Position numbers and translations under genes: made by a program. 8,505 bases of DNA from JAILZP01 sp037444185 (GTDB lineage Bacteria; Bacillota; Desulfotomaculia; Desulfotomaculales; Desulfocucumaceae): positions 1 through 8,505 of the forward strand of contig JBBIMW010000064.1 in assembly GCA_037444185.1 (NCBI GenBank), written 5' to 3'. Numbering within the stretch: the stretch's first letter is position 1; each line of letters begins with the position of its first letter. The notes under the pieces were generated by a model. The model did not search any database. It was not told where the DNA came from and worked only from the letters and a program-made list of their open reading frames with translations. Shown here piece by piece: positions 1 through 6,001 of the stretch.

Positions 1-44
1 CAACGCAGCAGATGGACTTTTTCAACAGCCTCCCAGGTTATTCC

Positions 45-55
45 GGGGAGAGAGG
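45..55 (+). promoter_or_regulatory. Ribosome binding site for the TTG start at 59
   Basis: The purine run GGGGAGAGAGG ends three bases before TTG 59; its GGGGAG part lies eight bases away. This supports initiation at the non-ATG codon. The nearby ATG at 66 is out of frame. Confidence 0.6.
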
Positions 56-58
56 AAA

Positions 59-1006
59 TTGGAATATGGAGTACTGGGCGGGACCGGGATTAAAGTTTCC
101 CGGCTCTGCTTCGGGTCCCTTACCATCGGTCCGCTGCAGGCGAACCTGCCGGTGAGTGAGGGCGCAGAGGTAATAAGATATGCTCTGGAGGCCGGGATCA
201 ACTTTATAGACACAGCCGATTTGTACTGCAATTATGAATACATCAGGAAAGGCACGGCCGGCCGGTCCAGGGAGGTGGTGATAGCCACCAAATCTTACGC
301 TCACACCCGGGAAGACATGGGCCGGAGCATCGAGAAGGCCCTGAAGGAAACGGGCAGGGACTATATTGACATTTTTTTGCTCCACGAGCAGGAGTCTGAA
401 ATGACCATCAAGGGCCACTGGGAAGCGGTGGAGGAAATGTTGAGGGCCAAAAAAAAAGGTTACATAAGGGCCCTTGGTATTTCCACCCACTCGGTGGGGG
501 CGGTGCGGGCCGCAGTGGCGGTGCCGGAAATCGAAGTTGTCCACCCATTGATCAATATAAGTGGCATAGGGATTAGGGATGGGTCGGTGGAGGATATGAA
601 GTCCGCCATAGTATGCGCCTTTAAGGCGGGGAAGGGGCTTTACGGCATGAAGGCCCTGGGAGGGGGGAACCTGATAGGCATCCGGGAGGAAGCCCTGGCC
701 TTCGCCCTATCGGTGCCCGGCCTGGCATCCCTGGCGGTGGGCATGCGGAGTTTGGCCGAAGTGGATTACAATGTGGCTTTCTTTGAAGGGAAAGAAGTGG
801 ACCCGGAGGTTGAAGCGGCTGTGGCCGCACTCGGCCGGAGGCTGCACGTGGAGGAGTGGTGCAGGGGTTGCGGCAGATGCGTAGAAAGGTGTGGCCAGGG
901 GGCTTTGTCCCTGGTGGGAGGAAAAGCGGTGGCGGATCGGTCCGGGTGCCGGCTTTGCGGATATTGTTCCGCGGTGTGTCCGGACATGTGTATAAAGGTG
1001 ATTTAG
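59..1006 (+). CDS. Aldo/keto reductase with C-terminal 2[4Fe-4S] ferredoxin domain
   Basis: The 315-residue protein is a predicted cytoplasmic NAD(P)H-dependent oxidoreductase of the aldo/keto reductase (TIM barrel) family fused to a bacterial-type ferredoxin domain. Visible in the sequence: the N-terminal LGGTGIKVSRLCFGSLTIG strand, and a catalytic tetrad that lines up as D51, Y56 (DTADLY), K78 and H109 (LLHEQ). At the C-terminus there are two CxxCxxCxxxC motifs, C268/271/274/278 and C297/300/303/307. The second is followed by the usual proline, the first by glycine. The TTG start at 59 is chosen because the conserved family N-terminus begins there and GGGGAG/AGAGG lies just upstream. The frame is open to the window edge, so an upstream start cannot be excluded. 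Such fusions are common in anaerobes; the substrate is unknown. It occupies the place where Bacillus has ireB/yrzL. The gene contains a run of nine A's at 449-457. Confidence 0.93.
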   Translation: MEYGVLGGTGIKVSRLCFGSLTIGPLQANLPVSEGAEVIRYALEAGINFIDTADLYCNYEYIRKGTAGRSREVVIATKSYAHTREDMGRSIEKALKETGRDYIDIFLLHEQESEMTIKGHWEAVEEMLRAKKKGYIRALGISTHSVGAVRAAVAVPEIEVVHPLINISGIGIRDGSVEDMKSAIVCAFKAGKGLYGMKALGGGNLIGIREEALAFALSVPGLASLAVGMRSLAEVDYNVAFFEGKEVDPEVEAAVAALGRRLHVEEWCRGCGRCVERCGQGALSLVGGKAVADRSGCRLCGYCSAVCPDMCIKVI

Positions 1007-1126
1007 AAGCGGTTTAAGCCCAAAGTTTTGCCGCGCCTTGCAAGTCTGAACGGGTTTTTGGCGGAAAGCACGGAATGAGAATCCGGCGGCCGGGACAATA
1101 TAAGAAGTATAGCGGGGTAGCTGCAT

Positions 1127-1558
1127 ATGCGCATCATGGGTCTTGACCTGGGAGATAAAACCATCGGGGTGGCGGTCAGCGATCCCTTGGGTTGGACCGC
1201 CCAGGGTGTAGGGGTGATATTGCGGGACGGGAAACCCGGGGGGGAAATCCGGAGGCTTAAGGATTTGATAGAAAAGTACGGCGTGGAGAAAATCGTACTG
1301 GGCCTGCCAAAGAACATGAATGGCACCGTGGGTGAACGGGGTCATAAATCTTTGCTCTACGGGGATATGATCAGGGATGAATTGGGCCTGCCGGTGGAAA
1401 TGTGGGATGAGAGGCTGAGCACTGTTTCGGCCGGAAGGATCCTTCTGGATGCTGATATGAGCAGAGCCAAAAGAAAAAAGCATATAGACAAAATGGCGGC
1501 GGCGGTAATTCTTCAGGGCTACCTGGACGCCATGGCGAAAAAATCCAGTCTTTCTTGA
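1127..1558 (+). CDS. ruvX: RuvX/YqgF family putative Holliday junction resolvase / pre-16S rRNA nuclease
   Basis: 143 residues, close to the usual ~138-140 of the family. The RNase H-fold N-terminus reads MRIMGLDLGDKTIGVAVSDP with the putative metal-binding aspartate D7. It is followed by the family signatures VLGLPKNMNGTVG near residues 63-75, WDERLST near 94-100 and HIDKMAAAVILQGYLD near 123-138, which hold further acidic residues expected at the active site. Family knowledge: YqgF in E. coli is implicated in 16S rRNA 5'-end maturation, and it was first named as a putative resolvase. In Bacillus the orthologue yrrK lies between yrzL and yrzB, and the yrzB-like gene is next here as well. An in-frame TAG at 1118-1120 rules out longer ATG starts. 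The ribosome site is weak (GGGG at 1114-1117). Confidence 0.95.
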   Translation: MRIMGLDLGDKTIGVAVSDPLGWTAQGVGVILRDGKPGGEIRRLKDLIEKYGVEKIVLGLPKNMNGTVGERGHKSLLYGDMIRDELGLPVEMWDERLSTVSAGRILLDADMSRAKRKKHIDKMAAAVILQGYLDAMAKKSSLS

Positions 1559-1584
1559 CAAGGGCCTGGATAAAAGGATAAAAT
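1555..1584 (+). promoter_or_regulatory. Sigma-A-type promoter for the DUF1292 gene
   Basis: A perfect -35 TTGACA (1555-1560) and a -10 TAAAAT (1579-1584, 5 of 6) are separated by 18 bp. The -35 overlaps the ruvX stop codon at 1556-1558. Transcription would start near 1591, about 28 bases before the DUF1292 ATG. This implies the gene can be expressed independently of ruvX. Confidence 0.7.
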
Positions 1585-1601
1585 ATCCTCAACTTTTTGT
1601 G

Positions 1602-1613
1602 AGGAGGGGTGAT
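1602..1613 (+). promoter_or_regulatory. Strong Shine-Dalgarno of the DUF1292 gene
   Basis: AGGAGG at 1602-1607, followed by GGTGAT at 1608-1613, gives long complementarity to the 16S rRNA 3' end, 5-11 bases before ATG 1619. Expect efficient translation. Confidence 0.75.
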
Positions 1614-1618
1614 ATTAA

Positions 1619-1915
1619 ATGACACATCATGAACACGGCAACGGATGTGACTGCGGGGAAGGCGAAGAGATTATTACATTAATCGATGACAACGGAGAGG
1701 AAAAGGATTTCACTGTTATAGATATAATTGAAATGGACGGCTCGGAATATGCCATCCTGCTTCCGGTTGACGGCGAAGAGGGCGATGAGGCCATAATACT
1801 TAAATTTACCCAGGATGAAGAGGGAAATGAGATACTGGTGGATATTGAAGATGACGAAGAGTGGGAAAAGGTGGCAGACGCCTGGGAGGAAATGATGGCC
1901 CGGGAGGAGTCATAA
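1619..1915 (+). CDS. DUF1292 (YrzB-like) acidic protein
   Basis: A 98-residue, strongly acidic protein with no signal peptide or membrane segment. The core around residues 17-65 (EEIITLIDDNGEEKDFTVIDIIEMDGSEYAILLPV followed by acidic segments) matches the DUF1292 pattern of Firmicutes YrzB proteins. Its place directly after ruvX is the conserved location of yrzB. The molecular function is unknown. The N-terminus carries a cluster of potential metal ligands, H3, H4, H6, C10 and C12; His-rich N-termini occur in this family, but metal binding here is only inferred. Its own promoter lies at the ruvX end, and its ribosome site is among the best in the window. A short 5-bp inverted repeat (TGGCA/TGCCA, 1917-1930) follows the stop without a T-tract. 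Confidence 0.9.
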   Translation: MTHHEHGNGCDCGEGEEIITLIDDNGEEKDFTVIDIIEMDGSEYAILLPVDGEEGDEAIILKFTQDEEGNEILVDIEDDEEWEKVADAWEEMMAREES

Positions 1916-1956
1916 ATGGCATAACTGCCACAGTCCGGGGATATTACCGGCGGGGT

Positions 1957-2018
1957 CCGGCATTCTTTAAGTCGGTACATTGAAATTAATTCCATTTCAT
2001 TGCCGGCTTTTATTATTT
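1957..2018 (+). terminator. Possible weak terminator between the DUF1292 and VanW genes
   Basis: CCGGCA (1957-1962) can pair with TGCCGG (2001-2006), and a second arm pair TGAAAT/ATTTCA (1981-1986 with 1994-1999) lies inside it. A T-rich stretch follows the outer stem from 2008. The outer stem is short and the enclosed region long, so termination would be partial at best. Confidence 0.3.
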
Positions 2019-2067
2019 AACAGCGTGAAGCGGATACGGCCTCCCGGGAAAAGTATGCCCTGACCGG

Positions 2068-2075
2068 AAAGGAGG
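2068..2075 (+). promoter_or_regulatory. Ribosome binding site deciding the TTG start of the VanW gene
   Basis: AAAGGAGG lies six bases before TTG 2082, which is optimal spacing. It supports the TTG over any internal ATG; the next in-frame ATG is residue 11, inside the membrane segment. Confidence 0.8.
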
Positions 2076-2081
2076 GCCGGC

Positions 2082-3488
2082 TTGAAAGCCATAGGGGGCA
2101 TCAAGTTGATAATGCTGGCGGCGGCCCTTGCCTGCCTCGGCGTCTTCGTCTCTTTAGGGGCGGCACTGGCTTTTGGGCCGGAAACAGTAGTGCCGGGAGT
2201 AACTGTCCTGGATGCCGATTTGTCGGGCCTTACAAGGGAGGAGGCGGACGTTAGACTGTTGCTGCTGGAAAAGGAACTGGTCCGCTCCGTCCCGCTGGTT
2301 TTGCGGTACGGCGCCAGTGCCTGGCAGATCCGGCCGGTTAATATCGGTCTGTCAGTCGACAGGGAGAGAATACTGGACGAGGCCATGCAGGTTGGCCGGC
2401 GGGGAACGCTGGTGCAGCGCTGGGCCCAGGGGAGGCGGGCCGCAAGGGAAGGTGTTCATATACCAGTATATGTAAAAATAGACCAATCCAGACTGGATCA
2501 GGAGTTGGGAGCGATAGCCCACCGAATAATCATTCCGCCCAGGGATGCCCGGCTGAAGATTAATCCCGATGAAACAGTGGTGGTGGAGCCTTCCAGGGAC
2601 GGTGTCAAGGTGGATGTGGAGAAGGCCTGCCGGGATATTATCAGGGTGTTCGAAGACTATGACCAGGCGCCGGAGATCAGCCTGGCACTGATTAAGGATG
2701 TGCCCCGCAAGACTACCCGGGAGGTGGCGGACATGGGTGTGAACGGCCTGCTGGCTTCATATAGCACCACCTTTGATCACTGTGACGCCGGCCGGTCATA
2801 CAACATCAAGATGGCCGCTGCCGCCCTGGACGGGCTTTTTGTTCCCCCGGGCGAAGCCTTTTCCTTCAATAATGTGGTGGGCCCCCGCAGCTCCGAGACA
2901 GGTTACAAGAACTCCAAGGTCATAATTAACAATGAACTGGTGGAAGGCCCCGGGGGAGGTGTCTGTCAGGTGAGCTCCACCCTCTATAACGCGGTGTTGC
3001 TGGCCAACCTTGAGATATTGGACCGCACAAACCACTCCATACCGGTGCCCTATGTGCCGCCGGGGCGGGATGCCACCGTGGTGTACGATTTAATCGATTT
3101 TAGATTCAAAAACACATCCCCCGGGTATGTATACCTGAAAACCCTGGCGGGCTCCGGCAGGGTTACCGTCAAGATATACGGCAGCACGGACTGCCGCCGG
3201 GAGGTGTCTATCCGGACGAGGGTGATGGAAACAATACCCTTTAAAGAGATATATCAACAGGACTCTTCATTGGGACATGGGGAATTAAAGGTTATGAGGA
3301 AGGGGATCCCGGGTCTGCGGGTGTTATCCGAGAGAGTGCTGCTGGATAATGACGCCTGCAGGGTGGAAAACCTGCCCCCCAGTTTCTATCACTCAGTGGA
3401 CCAGATCATCGTCACCGGACCGGGTTTTAAAGTGCCGGAAAGCGCCGGAAGGCCTTCAGGAGAGGAACCGGCCGCCGGCGCCCTTTAG
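2082..3488 (+). CDS. VanW family protein with N-terminal membrane anchor and C-terminal G5 domain
   Basis: A 468-residue exported or membrane-anchored envelope protein. In order: a hydrophobic signal/anchor at residues 7-31; a segment beginning VVPGVTVLDADLSGLTREEA (37-56) typical of the putative peptidoglycan-binding region that precedes VanW domains; the VanW domain at about 225-355 with signatures YSTTF, GEAFSFNNVVGP, the GGGVCQVSSTLYNA block (291-304) and NHSIPVPYVPPGRDATV; and a G5 domain at about 376-430 (ETIPFKEIYQQD, GELKVMRKGIPG). G5 domains are associated with binding wall polysaccharide or N-acetylglucosamine. VanW proteins are named from a vancomycin-resistance cluster gene, but no resistance role is established, and nothing here (no vanHAX neighbours) suggests one. 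The TTG start is fixed by a near-perfect ribosome site. The gene sits between the DUF1292 gene and mltG, so a wall-maintenance role is the reasonable inference. Confidence 0.93.
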   Translation: MKAIGGIKLIMLAAALACLGVFVSLGAALAFGPETVVPGVTVLDADLSGLTREEADVRLLLLEKELVRSVPLVLRYGASAWQIRPVNIGLSVDRERILDEAMQVGRRGTLVQRWAQGRRAAREGVHIPVYVKIDQSRLDQELGAIAHRIIIPPRDARLKINPDETVVVEPSRDGVKVDVEKACRDIIRVFEDYDQAPEISLALIKDVPRKTTREVADMGVNGLLASYSTTFDHCDAGRSYNIKMAAAALDGLFVPPGEAFSFNNVVGPRSSETGYKNSKVIINNELVEGPGGGVCQVSSTLYNAVLLANLEILDRTNHSIPVPYVPPGRDATVVYDLIDFRFKNTSPGYVYLKTLAGSGRVTVKIYGSTDCRREVSIRTRVMETIPFKEIYQQDSSLGHGELKVMRKGIPGLRVLSERVLLDNDACRVENLPPSFYHSVDQIIVTGPGFKVPESAGRPSGEEPAAGAL

Positions 3489-3491
3489 AAT

Positions 3492-3520
3492 AAACCCGGG
3501 CAATTCGATAAACCGGTTTT
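3492..3520 (+). terminator. Weak terminator-like dyad after the VanW gene
   Basis: AAACC plus GG (3492-3499, one bulged C) can pair with CCGGTTT (3513-3519), with a loop of about 13 bases and only TTTT to follow. A perfect 10-bp palindrome AAACCGGTTT (3510-3519) overlaps the right arm. The structure is poor for an intrinsic terminator. Confidence 0.25.
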
Positions 3521-3563
3521 AAGCTGTATAACATTATGGAAATAATACAGTTGGTATGGATGG

Positions 3564-3599
3564 TTTGTGCCGGGTTCTATATAATATATAAGGTATAAT
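3564..3599 (+). promoter_or_regulatory. Probable promoter region upstream of mltG
   Basis: The AT-rich segment holds two perfect TATAAT hexamers (3580-3585 and 3594-3599) plus an overlapping TATAAG (3587-3592). None has a convincing -35; the nearest is TTGTGC at 3565-3570, 16 bp before TATAAG. The base composition differs sharply from the flanking genes, and mltG begins 25 bases after the last hexamer. A promoter is likely, but which hexamer is used cannot be decided. Confidence 0.45.
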
Positions 3600-3623
3600 G
3601 TTGAAAAAAGCAGGCAGTGTTAT

Positions 3624-4667
3624 ATGCGAAAGAAAGTGGATGGGAAAGGCCGGCCTGCGGGTCGTTCGTTTTTATTCTTTGCTCTTTTCGTGCTGGCGTT
3701 GTTTTCTTTTTTGGCGTTGCTCTATTGGAGGGCGCTGCTTTCGCCGGTGGCTGCGGAAAGGCAGGTAAGGGAAGTAAGTGTGAACATAACTGAAAACTCC
3801 AGCTGTTCCAGTATCAGTGACACACTTTACAGAAGCGGACTGATCAGGGGGCCGGATTTGGTTGCGCTGTACGCCAGAATACACGGCCTTGACCAGAAGC
3901 TCAAGCCCGGCAGGTACTTGTTCAGAACGGACCAGTCCCTGCCCGATATTGTGAGCTCTCTGGTGGCCGGCCCCGGTGATGTGGTGGTGTTTACAGTGCC
4001 GGAGGGCTTCAGCCTGGAACAATTGACAGATTTACTGGTTCAAAAAGGACTGGTGGACAGGGAGAAGTTCAAGGCATCCCTGGCCCGTCCGCAGAATCAC
4101 AGGCATGATTTTTTAAGGAAGATACCCCCGGAACGGGACCTGGAGGGTTACCTGTTTCCGGACACCTATCATGCCGGTTACAAAACCGGAGAGGAACAGA
4201 TCATCGGCATCATGCTGGAAAGGTTTGACGCCGAGATGAGAAAGATGGATTTTGAGAGAAGGGCTGAGGAAATGAACCTCACCTTGCATCAGGCGGTCAC
4301 CATAGCCTCCATGATCGAGTGGGAGGCCGCCGTTGACGAGGAGCGGCCGCTGATATCCAGTGTAATTTACAACAGACTGAGGCTGGGCATGCCCCTGCAG
4401 ATAGATGCCACGGTAAAGTACGCCCTGGGCGGACAAAGGAACAAGATATATTACAAGGATTTGGAAGTGGACTCGCCTTACAATACATACCTGGTGCAGG
4501 GCCTCCCCCCGGGTCCCATAAACTCGCCGGGGAGGGCATCCCTGCAGGCGGCGTTGAATCCGGCCCGGACGGAGTACCTGTACTATGTGGCCAAGCCCGG
4601 CGGCACCCACGCTTTTTCTACGAACTTGGATGAACATAACAACAACAGGAGAAAGTACCAGCAATGA
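3624..4667 (+). CDS. mltG: Endolytic murein transglycosylase MltG
   Basis: A 347-residue, single-pass membrane protein of the MltG/YceG family (normal length about 340-370). MltG cleaves nascent glycan strands at the outer face of the membrane and is thought to set strand length. Visible: basic N-terminus, transmembrane helix at about 15-37, a LysM-like region at about 50-115, then the catalytic domain with LEGYLFPDTYHAG (173-185), TIASMIEWEAAVDEERPLISSVIYNRL (226-252), LQIDATVKYALGG (258-270), SPYNTYLVQGLPPGPINSPG (284-303) and YYVAKPGGTHAFS (320-332). E232 aligns with the catalytic glutamate (E218 in E. coli). The next residue is Trp, where the family usually has a basic residue (IEKEA). 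The start lacks a good ribosome site (only CAGGCAG about 7 bases upstream), but no better in-frame start exists. It overlaps the next gene by ATGA. In Bacillus the equivalent is yrrL. Confidence 0.96.
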   Translation: MRKKVDGKGRPAGRSFLFFALFVLALFSFLALLYWRALLSPVAAERQVREVSVNITENSSCSSISDTLYRSGLIRGPDLVALYARIHGLDQKLKPGRYLFRTDQSLPDIVSSLVAGPGDVVVFTVPEGFSLEQLTDLLVQKGLVDREKFKASLARPQNHRHDFLRKIPPERDLEGYLFPDTYHAGYKTGEEQIIGIMLERFDAEMRKMDFERRAEEMNLTLHQAVTIASMIEWEAAVDEERPLISSVIYNRLRLGMPLQIDATVKYALGGQRNKIYYKDLEVDSPYNTYLVQGLPPGPINSPGRASLQAALNPARTEYLYYVAKPGGTHAFSTNLDEHNNNRRKYQQ

Positions 4668-5926
4668 ACCGGGGCTACGGGGCGGTCGGGATGAAGAAGC
4701 CGGAACTGCTGGCTCCGGCCGGCAGCATGGAAAAGCTGAAGGTGGCGGTGGCTTACGGCGCCGACGCTGTTTACCTGGGCGGCCTGCATTATGGACTGCG
4801 GATGGGGGCGGAAAATTTTTCCCCGGAGGACTTGCCCGGAGCCGTTGAATATGTCCACGCCCACGGCGTCAGGGTTTATGTAACCGTGAATATATTCGCC
4901 CGCAACAGGGACCTCCCGGGCCTGGGCGAATATTTGATTTTGCTGCGGGATATTGGAGTGGACGGACTAATCGTATCTGATCCGGGAGTATTGGCGCTGG
5001 CCCGGTCCCGGGTTCCGGAACTGCCGCTGCATTTGAGCACCCAAGCCAACACCACCAACGCCGGGGCGGCGGCTTTCTGGGCGGCGGCTGGGGTTTCCAG
5101 GATAGTGCTGGCCAGGGAGCTTTCCCTGGATGAGATCATGGAGATCCGGGAAAGGGTGGGGGTGCAGCTGGAGGTGTTCGTTCATGGCGCCATGTGTATC
5201 TCATACTCCGGACGCTGCCTCCTGAGCCTCTATATGGCCGGGCGGGACGCCAATCTGGGGGATTGCGCCCAGCCTTGCCGCTGGCGCTACGCCCTGGTGG
5301 AGGAGAGGAGGCCGGGGCAGTACTTTCCGGTGCTGGAGGACGGCCGGGGAACGTATATAATGAGCTCCCGGGACCTGTGCCGGCTGTCCGGACTGCCGGA
5401 TCTGGTCCGGGCCGGAGTGGACAGTTTCAAAATTGAGGGCAGGGCCAAAAGTGTACATTACGTGGCTACCGTGGTGAAAGTTTACCGGGAGGCCATAGAC
5501 AGGCTGTGGGAAAACCCCGGCGGTTACAGTCCGGATCCCCGGTGGTGGGAAGAGCTGGGCAAAGTCGGCAACCGTCAATATACCACGGGCTTTCCGGCAG
5601 GTGATGCATCTCTGCCGGGCCACGGGGACGCAATGGAAATTTATCGCAGAAATTGCGTTTTCGTAGGTTTGGTAAAGGGATATCACCATGCCTGGAAAAT
5701 GCTGGCAGTGGAGCAGCGCAACCGTTTTTTCCCGGGGGAGACCATGGAGATTTTATGTCCCGGCGGTCCCAACAAAAAGATCGAACTGAAGGCCATTTTC
5801 GATGGTGAAGGCCGCCCGGTGGACTCGGCGCCTCACCCCTGCCAGAGGGTGTACATACCCTCGGAGGAACCGCTGGAGGAGTTTAGTTTGCTGAGAAGGC
5901 TGGAAAGCGGGAGCGGGGGCTCTTGA
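4664..5926 (+). CDS. trhP: U32 peptidase-family tRNA hydroxylation protein (TrhP/YrrO-like)
   Basis: 420 residues. The start PELLAPAGSMEKLKVAVAYGADAVYLGG (13-40) and the block FVHGAMCISYSGRCLLSLYMAGRDANLGDCAQPCRWRY (172-209) are diagnostic of the U32 family. The latter holds four cysteines, C178, C185, C201 and C205, expected to bind a [4Fe-4S] cluster. FKIEGRAK at 255-262 and a C-terminal U32-type domain (about 330-405) follow. Family knowledge: E. coli TrhP (YegQ) and the B. subtilis YrrN/YrrO proteins act in prephenate-dependent 5-hydroxylation of U34 in tRNA; 'peptidase' is a historical name. The mltG-U32 linkage matches Bacillus yrrL-yrrM-yrrN-yrrO, but yrrM and one U32 copy are missing. 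The ATG at 4664 overlaps the mltG stop and has AGGAGA 11 bases upstream. The ATG at 4691 (residue 10) fits the usual family N-terminus MKKPELLAPAGS but has a weaker site. Confidence 0.92.
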   Translation: MNRGYGAVGMKKPELLAPAGSMEKLKVAVAYGADAVYLGGLHYGLRMGAENFSPEDLPGAVEYVHAHGVRVYVTVNIFARNRDLPGLGEYLILLRDIGVDGLIVSDPGVLALARSRVPELPLHLSTQANTTNAGAAAFWAAAGVSRIVLARELSLDEIMEIRERVGVQLEVFVHGAMCISYSGRCLLSLYMAGRDANLGDCAQPCRWRYALVEERRPGQYFPVLEDGRGTYIMSSRDLCRLSGLPDLVRAGVDSFKIEGRAKSVHYVATVVKVYREAIDRLWENPGGYSPDPRWWEELGKVGNRQYTTGFPAGDASLPGHGDAMEIYRRNCVFVGLVKGYHHAWKMLAVEQRNRFFPGETMEILCPGGPNKKIELKAIFDGEGRPVDSAPHPCQRVYIPSEEPLEEFSLLRRLESGSGGS

Positions 5927-5990
5927 ATTCTGTCGCCGTGATTGTGGGCGGGCAAATCTGGTAAAGATATTAATGTAATAAGTTACCTGG

Positions 5991-5995
5991 AAGGA
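5991..5995 (+). promoter_or_regulatory. Ribosome binding site deciding the PBP start at 6002
   Basis: AAGGA, extended on the left by GG, lies six bases before ATG 6002. This favours 6002 over the in-frame TTG at 5942, which has no purine-rich site at suitable distance and would add 20 residues that do not look like a PBP N-terminus. Confidence 0.7.
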
Positions 5996-6001
5996 CGGCA
6001 A

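Noticed and set aside
1..58. Possible 3' end of an upstream gene
   Set aside because: No stop codon occurs in any + frame before 58, and no frame gives a recognisable C-terminus; it cannot be called either way.
38..544. Minus-strand open frame of 168 codons
   Set aside because: Shadow of the AKR gene; His/Pro/Gly-rich translation typical of antisense frames in GC-rich DNA.
1007..1126. Promoter for ruvX (TATAAG at 1099-1104) and a terminator near GGGTTTTTGG
   Set aside because: No acceptable -35 at 16-18 bp, and no matching stem before the T-run.
707..1561. Long minus-strand open frame (284 codons)
   Set aside because: It runs antisense to the AKR C-terminus and all of ruvX, both of which have clear family motifs; its translation is low-complexity and resembles no family.
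1586..1605. Inverted repeat TCCTCA/TGAGGA that could hide the DUF1292 ribosome site
   Set aside because: The predicted transcription start near 1591 lies inside the left arm, so most of that arm would not be in the message from the main promoter; the stem is only 6 bp.
2082..3488. Vancomycin resistance function for the VanW gene
   Set aside because: VanW proteins are widespread in Firmicutes without resistance, and no vanH, vanA/B, vanX or vanS/R genes are near.
5942..6001. PBP start at TTG 5942 and a promoter TTGTGG/GATATT in the same stretch
   Set aside because: ATG 6002 has a better ribosome site and a normal N-terminus; the promoter match is poor (-10 only 4 of 6).
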